From assembly GCA_017882055.1 (NCBI GenBank), contig JADGQE010000079.1, positions 1-11,901 of the forward strand: a DNA stretch of 11,901 nt. Reading direction: 5' to 3'. Below, one piece after another: positions 7,408 through 11,901 of the stretch. Below the pieces are notes generated by a model. It searched no databases. It was not told the origin of the DNA and was given only the letters and a program-made list of their open reading frames with translations. This stretch comes from Thermoflexales bacterium. GTDB taxonomy: Bacteria; Chloroflexota; Anaerolineae; Fen-1058. Position 1 is the stretch's first letter, and each line of letters opens with the position of its first letter. The position numbers and the translations under genes were made by a program.

Positions 7408-8800
7408 GGTTCTTCTCCTCCGTAAGAGAATGTGATTTAAGATACTCTTTTGCTTGAAGCAGCTGATCTTGAACCGCCTGGTGGCCGGTACCGCCGATTG
7501 CGGCTCGTCGATCAACCGACGATTGAAAGTCAAACACCTGGACGATATCTTCAGCGAACACGTCGCTGATCGATTGTAGTTCGCTGAGCGGCAGCCGATC
7601 GAGCCGCAAGCCGCGATCGATCGCGTGCCGCACGGCTTTGCCTACAAGACGATGCGCTTCTCGAAACGGCACGCCGCGCTCGACCAGATAATCGGCCAGA
7701 TCAGTCGCCAGCATATTCGGATCGAGCCCCGCCTGCATGCGATCGGCGTGAATGCTCAGCGAATCGATGACGCCTGTCATTACCGGAATCATTCGCATCA
7801 GATTCTCGGCGGCATCAAACACGGGCGGCTTGTCTTCTTGCAGGTCCTTGTCGTAGGCCGATGGCAAACCCTTAAGCGTGGCCAACAGCCCGGTCAAGTG
7901 ACCGATCAGTGTGCCCGTTTTGCCACGTGTTAATTCGAGCGTGTCCGGATTCTTCTTCTGTGGCATTAGACTCGAGCCGGTCGAAAACGCATCGGCTAAC
8001 TCGACGAAGCCGAACTCGGCAGTTGAGTATAGAATCAATGCTTCCGAAACGCGCGACAGGTGAACCGCGATCAGTGCTGCGGCGAACAGGAACTCGGCGG
8101 CGAAGTCGCGATCAGACACCGCGTCGAGGCTGTTGGGTGAAACGGCGGTGAAGCCTAGATCGCGGGCAAGCGCCTCACGATCGATCGCGAAGGGCGTGCC
8201 TGCTAACGCACCTGCGCCAAGAGGCATAACACTTGTGCGGCCTCGAAGTTGCGCCAGCCGTTCTCGATCACGCACCAGCGGCCAGAAGTGTGACAGCCAC
8301 CAGTGACTGAGCAAGATCGGCTGGGCGCGTTGAAAGTGGGTGTAGCCGGGCAGCAGGCTGCCCCAATCAACTTCGGCGCGATGCGCGAAGGCCGTTTGTA
8401 GACCATGCAGCTGCTCGTCGATCTGATCGATTGTCTTTAATAGCCACAATCGAAAATCAGTGGCAACTTGATCATTGCGGCTGCGACCGGTGTGCAGCTT
8501 GCCGGCTACTGGCCCGCTGATTTCATTCAGTCGCCGTTCGACCGCTGTGTGAATGTCTTCATCCGTTGTGGCGTAGTTGAACTGGCCTGATTGAACGTCG
8601 CCAAGGATTTGCCGCAACCCACGGACGATTTGCTGAGCCTCGTCGGCCGTGATGACCTTCGCCCGCGCCAGAGCCTGCGCCCACGCGATCGATCCGTGCA
8701 CGTCGGCTTCGGCCAAACGATAGTCGAACGGCAGCGAGTTGTTGAACTCCGCTGCCAGATCGTTGAGATTCTGAGAAAAACGTCCGCCCCACAATTTCAT
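7400..8800 (-). CDS. argH: Argininosuccinate lyase
   Basis: Cleaves argininosuccinate to arginine and fumarate, the last arginine step. The 466-residue length is normal. Family signatures are W-G-G-R-F (4-8), the H-T-G-R-S-R-N-D-Q segment (103-111), T-H-F-Q-R-A-Q-P (154-161) and the fumarase/aspartase superfamily loop G-S-S-L-M-P-Q-K-K-N-P-D (275-286), which contains the catalytic serine. It follows argG across a repeat-filled gap of about 70 nt. The 17 nt just before its ATG, together with the ATG, are identical to those before the homocitrate synthase ATG, because a repeat abuts both. The 3' end overlaps lysW by 8 nt, linking arginine and lysine genes physically. There is no fused acetyltransferase domain, as occurs in ArgH(A) fusions elsewhere. 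Confidence 0.98.
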   Translation of the reverse strand: MKLWGGRFSQNLNDLAAEFNNSLPFDYRLAEADVHGSIAWAQALARAKVITADEAQQIVRGLRQILGDVQSGQFNYATTDEDIHTAVERRLNEISGPVAGKLHTGRSRNDQVATDFRLWLLKTIDQIDEQLHGLQTAFAHRAEVDWGSLLPGYTHFQRAQPILLSHWWLSHFWPLVRDRERLAQLRGRTSVMPLGAGALAGTPFAIDREALARDLGFTAVSPNSLDAVSDRDFAAEFLFAAALIAVHLSRVSEALILYSTAEFGFVELADAFSTGSSLMPQKKNPDTLELTRGKTGTLIGHLTGLLATLKGLPSAYDKDLQEDKPPVFDAAENLMRMIPVMTGVIDSLSIHADRMQAGLDPNMLATDLADYLVERGVPFREAHRLVGKAVRHAIDRGLRLDRLPLSELQSISDVFAEDIVQVFDFQSSVDRRAAIGGTGHQAVQDQLLQAKEYLKSHSLTEEKNHE

Positions 8801-8873
8801 TTTGGATTTCCGATTTTGGATTTCTGATTTCCGTTTTCAATCCAAAATCTAAAATCAGCAATCAACAATCTCT
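8801..8873. repeat. Inverted heptanucleotide repeat filling the argG-argH gap
   Basis: Units GGATTTC, CGATTTT, GGATTTC, TGATTTC and CGTTTTC occupy 8804-8838. Inverted units AATCCAA, AATCTAA, AATCAGC, AATCAAC and AATCTCT occupy 8839-8873. GATTTTGGATT (8812-8822) is the perfect reverse complement of AATCCAAAATC (8839-8849), giving an 11-bp stem with a 16-nt loop. The block reaches from the argG stop codon (8873-8875) to the argH start codon and leaves no other spacer sequence. Confidence 0.87.
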
Positions 8874-10135
8874 TAGTCTCGTTTGAACGCAGAATAGTCC
8901 GGCTCGGCGTAGCGCGAGCGGCCGCCTTCGGAAACGTCCATCATCGCACGCACTTTCATCGGCAGTCCATAGAGTGTGATGAAACCCTGGGCGTCGCTTT
9001 GATCGTAGACATCTTCCTGGCCGAACGTCGCAAAGTCTTCGCGATACAGGCTGTAGGGGCTGCGCCGGCCAATCGGGCTGGCATTGCCCTTGTACAGTTT
9101 TACGCGCACGGAACCGGTGACGTGCGTCTGGGAGTATTCGATAAACGCGTCAAGCCCTTCGCGGAGCGGCGTGAACCATTGGCCGTTGTAAACGATCTCG
9201 GCGTAGCGCTGGGCGATGAGGTCTTTGTAATGCAGCATATCGCGATCGATCGTGATCGATTCGAGTTCGCGGTGCGCCGCGACGAGGATGGTGCCGCCGG
9301 GGGTTTCGTACACGCCGTGTGACTTCATGCCGACCAGGCGGTTCTCGACCAGATCGACCCGGCCAACCCCGTGCTTGCCGCCGATGACATTCAGGGTCTC
9401 GATGAGTTGAGCGGGGGCCAGCGCCTGTCCATCGACTTTGACAGGATAGCCTTTCTCAAATTCGAGCTCGACGATCTGCGGTTGATCGGGCGCGCTTTCC
9501 GGCGAGACGCTGAGCTGGAACATGCTCTCTTCGGGTTCGAGCCACGGATCTTCCAGCAGGCCGCCTTCGTGCGATAGATGCCACAGATTTCGATCGCGGC
9601 TGTAGATCGATTTCTCAGTGGCAGTGACCGGCACGTTGTGTGCGCGGGCGTATTCCAGCGCATCCTGTCGCGATCGAATCGTCCATTCCCGCCACGGTGC
9701 GATCACTTTCAAGCGGGGATCGAGCGCCGTGAAGGTTAATTCGAATCGGACTTGATCATTGCCCTTGCCGGTGCAGCCATGCGCTACCGCGTCGGCGCCT
9801 TCGGCCTGCGCCACCATGACCTGGTGCCTGGCGATCAACGGTCGGGCCACCGAAGTTCCCAGCAAATACTTGCGCTCGTACACGGCACTCGAACGCAGCA
9901 GCGGAAACAGATACTCACGCGCGAACTCGTCGCGCAAGTCTTTGATGATGCACTTGCTCGCGCCGCTGGCCGTGGCTTTGGCCGGCAGCCCCGACATCTC
10001 TTCGCCCTGGCCGATGTCGGCGCAGAAGCAGACCACTTCGCAGTCATAATTCTCACGCAGCCACGGTACGATGACGGACGTATCGAGGCCGCCTGAGTAG
10101 GCTAGGACGACTTTCTTGACGCTGGGCTTTGACAT
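8873..10135 (-). CDS. argG: Argininosuccinate synthase
   Basis: Joins citrulline and aspartate with ATP hydrolysis to AMP and pyrophosphate. The 420-residue protein has the ATP pyrophosphatase P-loop A-Y-S-G-G-L-D-T-S (12-20), the second signature G-C-T-G-K-G-N-D-Q-V-R-F-E (120-132), and R-N-L-W-H-L-S-H-E-G-G-L-L-E-D-P (182-197). The length is slightly above the usual figure of about 400. The frame is open for 25 codons upstream, but a canonical GGAGG at 10141-10145, five nt from the ATG at 10133-10135, sets the start. The upstream extension is repeat DNA. It is the first enzyme gene of the operon and sits behind a leader that contains a terminator, so its expression is probably set by read-through. 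Confidence 0.98.
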   Translation of the reverse strand: MSKPSVKKVVLAYSGGLDTSVIVPWLRENYDCEVVCFCADIGQGEEMSGLPAKATASGASKCIIKDLRDEFAREYLFPLLRSSAVYERKYLLGTSVARPLIARHQVMVAQAEGADAVAHGCTGKGNDQVRFELTFTALDPRLKVIAPWREWTIRSRQDALEYARAHNVPVTATEKSIYSRDRNLWHLSHEGGLLEDPWLEPEESMFQLSVSPESAPDQPQIVELEFEKGYPVKVDGQALAPAQLIETLNVIGGKHGVGRVDLVENRLVGMKSHGVYETPGGTILVAAHRELESITIDRDMLHYKDLIAQRYAEIVYNGQWFTPLREGLDAFIEYSQTHVTGSVRVKLYKGNASPIGRRSPYSLYREDFATFGQEDVYDQSDAQGFITLYGLPMKVRAMMDVSEGGRSRYAEPDYSAFKRD

Positions 10136-10140
10136 GACTT

Positions 10141-10145
10141 CCTCC
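10141..10145 (-). promoter_or_regulatory. Ribosome binding site of argG
   Basis: GGAGG on the minus strand, five nt before the ATG at 10133-10135. It decides the start of argG against a 25-codon longer open frame. Confidence 0.8.
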
Positions 10146-10156
10146 ACATGAATTTT

Positions 10157-10184
10157 TGATCTATGATTTCTGATGTTTGATTTA
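10157..10184. repeat. Heptanucleotide repeats upstream of argG
   Basis: Four units, TGATCTA, TGATTTC, TGATGTT and TGATTTA, of the same family as in the operon gaps. They lie between the argG ribosome binding site and the leader terminator. No clear inverted arm follows, although the more distant copies of ATC(G/A)GCAACAC at 10193-10223 may be its degenerate remains. Confidence 0.7.
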
Positions 10185-10192
10185 CCGAGCAA

Positions 10193-10223
10193 ATCGGCAA
10201 CACTTGTCAACGATCAGCAACAC
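10193..10223. repeat. Pair of 11-bp direct repeats before argG
   Basis: ATCGGCAACAC (10193-10203) and ATCAGCAACAC (10213-10223) differ at one base and are spaced 20 bp apart, close to two helical turns. This could be a regulator-binding pair or decayed heptanucleotide repeat; I cannot decide. Confidence 0.4.
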
Positions 10224-10240
10224 CTGCACTGCACGGCTCA

Positions 10241-10256
10241 CCCCGGCATGCCGGGG
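10241..10256. repeat. Perfect 16-bp GC-rich palindrome in the argG leader
   Basis: CCCCGGCATGCCGGGG reads identically on both strands. It lies between the leader terminator and argG, so it would be in the read-through transcript. It has no T-run and essentially no loop, which fits a protein-binding site or a cruciform better than a transcription terminator. Confidence 0.6.
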
Positions 10257-10271
10257 GTATGGCCTGCAAGT

Positions 10272-10310
10272 GTCAAAAATAAAAACCCTCCGGGTGTCGG
10301 AGGGCTTTTG
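10272..10310 (-). terminator. Intrinsic terminator in the argG leader (attenuator)
   Basis: Read on the minus strand, CCCTCCG (10304-10298) and CGGAGGG (10292-10286) form a perfect 7-bp GC-rich stem with a 5-nt loop, followed by TTTTTATTTTT (10285-10275). An A-rich stretch precedes the stem, so weak activity in the other direction is also possible. It lies about 140 nt upstream of argG and 37 nt after the stop codon of a small leader ORF, on the promoter's own transcript. This is the arrangement of an attenuator rather than of the end of a gene. Confidence 0.8.
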
Positions 10311-10340
10311 AAACTTGCGCGGGCTAACTGACCAATCTGA

Positions 10341-10436
10341 TTACCCCAGGCGCGAATAGCCGACCTTACCCCAATGGGTAGACGGGAACTCACGCTTAGA
10401 ACGGGGGCTAAAGAGATTGTCGTTGAAAAGCATCAT
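10341..10436 (-). CDS. Candidate 31-residue leader peptide of the arg-lys operon
   Basis: A small ORF begins about 20 nt downstream of the predicted transcription start and ends at TAA (10341-10343), 37 nt before the terminator stem. It opens with two adjacent ATG codons, preceded by a weak GGAA. Its middle reads F-S-P-R-S-K-R-E-F-P, so Arg (CGT) codons 10 and 13 bracket a Lys (AAG) codon 12; another Lys is at 24 and Arg (CGC) at 29. Arginine and lysine are the products of the operon, which is what a ribosome-stalling attenuator would sense, although long runs of regulatory codons are absent. I do not recognise the peptide. An untranslated structured leader or a small regulatory RNA of about 185 nt are the alternatives. 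Confidence 0.45.
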   Translation of the reverse strand: MMLFNDNLFSPRSKREFPSTHWGKVGYSRLG

Positions 10437-10463
10437 CAATTTCCGTGGCGCTAAACTGTACGT

Positions 10464-10492
10464 AATTTAACACAGGACAGACCCACTGTCAA
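10464..10492 (-). promoter_or_regulatory. Sigma-70-type promoter of the argG-lysT operon
   Basis: On the minus strand TTGACA (10492-10487) matches the -35 consensus exactly. After 17 nt comes TAAATT (10469-10464), four of six matches to the -10 consensus. Transcription would start near 10457. It is the best promoter in the window and points at argG through the leader ORF and terminator. Confidence 0.7.
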
Positions 10493-10708
10493 CCGGCAAT
10501 TTGCACATTAGCGGTAGGCCGTTGTTTGGCAAATCTATCTAAGACGCCGGTCTGGCCGCGACGCCAGGTCATAGCGGTCGTCGTCGCTCGATCATGGCCT
10601 CAACGGACTGCCTGGGGCTTCGATCGTTCTGGCGTTGAGTCCTGCGCTTGCTGCGTTCGACCGGGGTTAAACGACTGCGAGACAGCGGCGTATGTGTAAC
10701 AGGGGCTG
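10493..10708. other. Unassigned spacer
   Basis: Between the operon promoter and the small membrane-protein gene I see no convincing gene, RNA or repeat. GACAGC (10681-10686) and GCTGTC (10705-10710) form a 6-bp inverted repeat right after the membrane-protein stop codon, without a T-run. It could be a weak transcript end. A minus-strand open frame across this region is rich in arginine and reads like chance coding. Confidence 0.4.
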
Positions 10709-10879
10709 TCATTTCCAGATCAAGGCTAGCACTCCCGCAACTACGCTGACGATGCCCAACGTCCAATCCCCGCCAGCCACGCCGGCGATACCCAGCACGA
10801 CGCAACCGACTGCGAGCAGGCGCACCTGGATTGATTGTTCTTTGATCCGCCGCATAATCTTCGTGAGGGTCGTGTTCAT
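10709..10879 (-). CDS. Small membrane protein, function unknown
   Basis: A 56-residue protein starting at the ATG 10877-10879, preceded by AAAGG at 7 nt spacing. Residues 1-20 are polar and basic (M-R-R-I-K-E-Q region). Two hydrophobic segments follow, about 21-36 (L-L-A-V-G-C-V-V-L-G) and 40-55 (T-L-G-I-V-S-V-V-A-G-V-L-A-L-I-W), joined by a G-G-D-W turn, which predicts a two-helix inner-membrane hairpin. It is transcribed in the same direction as the operon but lies upstream of the operon promoter, so it is a separate unit. I recognise no family. An alternative in-frame ATG lies two codons upstream. Confidence 0.6.
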   Translation of the reverse strand: MNTTLTKIMRRIKEQSIQVRLLAVGCVVLGIAGVAGGDWTLGIVSVVAGVLALIWK

Positions 10880-10908
10880 CCGCATACCTTTCAGCGTAAT
10901 TGAAACGA

Positions 10909-10917
10909 TGCTATACT
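10909..10917 (+). promoter_or_regulatory. Possible extended -10 promoter for the rightward membrane-protein gene
   Basis: TGCTATACT combines an extended TG element with a -10 hexamer matching five of six consensus bases. No good -35 is present at the usual distance. It would give a leader of about 147 nt to the gene starting at 11071. Confidence 0.35.
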
Positions 10918-11070
10918 CTGCCAGCAACAAGAACGCCCAGCGTTGATGTGTGTTGCAGCAGGCCCGCAGCCGAAATAGTTTACCACATCTCAGGCAGTTT
11001 TTTCGTTTCGAGAGTTACTGCGTGCTGCGCAGAATCTAGCGTAACAGTCGGGCGTAATCGGGACAAACAC

Positions 11071-11373
11071 ATGACTCCGACGATGTCTGTTTCTGATGGG
11101 CTTGGCATTGTGGCCGATGTCCTGTTTGGGTTGTGGCCGCTCTTGTTGGCGGCGGCCTTGCTGGGACGCAGGACTAGCTTGTCGGGCGCCATGGTTGTGT
11201 GGTTCATCCTGCTGGTGGCGCGGATTTATTCGGCCATCCAGTTGAGTTCGCTCGGGATTGTCAGTCCGATTCGCATCATTCCGGAGCCGACGAACACGCT
11301 CGTGTTTTTTGCCGTGGGTGCGCTGGGCGTGGCAGTGCTCGCTTTCCGTAGACAGTATTTTAATCGACCTTAG
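11071..11373 (+). CDS. Membrane protein with three predicted helices, function unknown
   Basis: A 100-residue protein with hydrophobic segments at about 11-32 (L-G-I-V-A-D-V-L-F-G-L-W-P-L-L-L-A-A-A), 37-55 (A-M-V-V-W-F-I-L-L-V-A-R) and 72-89 (N-T-L-V-F-F-A-V-G-A-L-G-V-A-V-L). Basic residues after the first and third segments (R-R at 34, R-R at 91) suggest those ends are cytoplasmic. The frame is open for 57 codons before this ATG, but that part is cysteine-rich and lacks hydrophobic or family character, so I start at 11071; the binding site there is weak (GGAC). It is divergent from the two-helix gene. No family recognised. Confidence 0.6.
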   Translation: MTPTMSVSDGLGIVADVLFGLWPLLLAAALLGRRTSLSGAMVVWFILLVARIYSAIQLSSLGIVSPIRIIPEPTNTLVFFAVGALGVAVLAFRRQYFNRP

Positions 11374-11423
11374 CCAGCGCATCACTCTAGCGGATTGAAA
11401 TGTGAAGGATGGACGGAGACTGC

Positions 11424-11901
11424 ATGCAAGACAATAGATTGGAAGTTGATCTCAAAGGCGATCGAGAAAAGCTGGTCGATTCGCCTTACCGTCAATTGGC
11501 CGCGCGTCTGAACGAATTACCCAATGGCTTTCCGCCCGCGGCCGATGGTGCGGAACTGCGTCTGCTGGCTAAATTGTTCACACTCGAAGAAGCTGCACTG
11601 GCCGCGCAGCTGCGTCTGGCCTTGGAGACACCGACGGAAATTGCGGCACGGGTGGGCGGCGAACCACAAGCCTTGCGCCTGCAACTCAAGAGCATGGTCA
11701 ATCGAGGCCTCATCGCAGCCGGGCGAGCGCCCACGGGCGGATTGGGTTACGGACTGCTGCCGTTCGTGGTGGGAATCTATGAAATGCAAGCGGGCCGCAT
11801 CGATGCCGAGCTGGCGCAATTGTTTGAAGACTATTACCGGCAAACCTATCGCCAGTCGCTTCAGCAGCAGCCGCCGGTGCATCGCGTGCTCCCCATCAAC
11901 G
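11424..11901 (+). CDS. N-terminal part of a probable 4Fe-4S binding protein (3' end beyond the window)
   Basis: An open frame of 159 codons runs off the right edge. GGAG at 11415-11418, five nt from the ATG at 11424, favours this start over an in-frame ATG at 11409. The sequence begins Y-R-Q-L-A-A-R-L-N-E-L-P-N-G-F-P (residues 22-37), continues with E-L-R-L-L-A-K-L-F-T-L-E-E-A-A-L-A, then a winged-helix-like stretch (T-P-T-E-I-A-A-R-V-G-G ... L-K-S-M-V-N-R-G-L-I) and L-P-F-V-V-G-I-Y-E-M-Q. This order matches the N-terminal domain of a family of 4Fe-4S ferredoxin-like proteins I know from anaerobes and Chloroflexota, in which the iron-sulfur cysteines come later. None of those cysteines is inside the window, so the cluster itself is not seen. 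Confidence 0.62.
   Translation, partial: MQDNRLEVDLKGDREKLVDSPYRQLAARLNELPNGFPPAADGAELRLLAKLFTLEEAALAAQLRLALETPTEIAARVGGEPQALRLQLKSMVNRGLIAAGRAPTGGLGYGLLPFVVGIYEMQAGRIDAELAQLFEDYYRQTYRQSLQQQPPVHRVLPIN

Noticed and set aside
7408..7533. Longer version of LysW (95 residues)
   Set aside because: The extra part is argH coding sequence in another frame; LysW proteins are about 53-56 residues and the strong binding site sits at the short start.
10136..10210. 25-codon N-terminal extension of argG
   Set aside because: It translates the heptanucleotide repeats and ignores the good GGAGG site just before 10135.
10178..10210. Second promoter with TTGACA at 10205-10210
   Set aside because: The best -10 candidate (TAAATC) is 20 nt away, too far for a normal promoter, and lies in repeat DNA.
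10310..10457. T-box, lysine riboswitch or 6S RNA in the argG leader
   Set aside because: No T-box UGGNACCGCG-like element and no lysine riboswitch core was found, and the 6S architecture (long imperfect rod with central bubble) could not be drawn by eye.
10569..10805. Minus-strand arginine-rich frame of 78 codons
   Set aside because: It overlaps the two-helix membrane-protein gene, has no binding site and very high Arg/Ser content, as expected by chance in GC-rich DNA.
1..11901. Insertion sequences, transposases, tRNA or rRNA genes
   Set aside because: No transposase-like protein, terminal inverted repeats with target duplication, tRNA cloverleaf or rRNA sequence was recognised.

Overview
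The window holds most of a leftward (minus-strand) operon that joins the last two steps of arginine synthesis to the LysW carrier-protein (alpha-aminoadipate, AAA) route to lysine. In transcription order it reads argG, argH, lysW, lysX, lysY, lysZ, a GNAT acetyltransferase, lysJ, homocitrate synthase, lysT (homoaconitase large subunit), and the first 21 codons of one more gene at the left edge. LysW-dependent lysine synthesis is known in Deinococcus-Thermus, several archaea and some Chloroflexota. The moderate GC content, the type of proteins and the partial gene at the right edge make a Chloroflexota (Anaerolineae-like) bacterium my best guess, but this is an inference.

Layout: 1-65 is the start of an unidentified gene. 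62-10135 is the operon, with mostly coupled junctions (8-nt overlap argH/lysW, 1-nt gap lysW/lysX, ATGA overlap lysX/lysY, 0-nt gap lysZ/GNAT, ATGA overlap GNAT/lysJ, 1-nt overlap hcs/lysT, ATGA overlap at the left edge). The three real gaps inside it (argG-argH, lysY-lysZ, lysJ-hcs) are filled almost entirely by a 7-nt periodic repeat (TGATTTT-like on the plus strand, often followed by its inverted form). The same repeat also lies in frame inside lysT. 10136-10492 is a leader: a good sigma-70-type promoter, a 31-codon leader ORF with an Arg-Ser-Lys-Arg stretch, and an intrinsic terminator, all upstream of argG, which looks like a transcription attenuator. 10493-10708 shows nothing I can assign. 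10709-11373 holds two small divergent membrane-protein genes of unknown function. 11424-11901 is the start of a plus-strand gene resembling the N-terminal part of 4Fe-4S binding proteins.

How the genes work together: homocitrate synthase and LysT begin the 2-oxoglutarate to AAA route. LysX attaches AAA to the C-terminal glutamate of LysW, and LysZ, LysY and LysJ phosphorylate, reduce and transaminate it on the carrier. ArgG and ArgH convert citrulline to arginine. The carrier enzymes can in some organisms also process glutamate to ornithine, so the operon may serve both amino acids. Not in the window: LysU (small subunit), homoisocitrate dehydrogenase, the AAA aminotransferase, the LysK hydrolase and ornithine carbamoyltransferase. 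The notable points are the repeat family and its expansion into LysT, the attenuator-like leader, and a GNAT enzyme locked between lysZ and lysJ in a pathway that in its described form uses no acetyl group.
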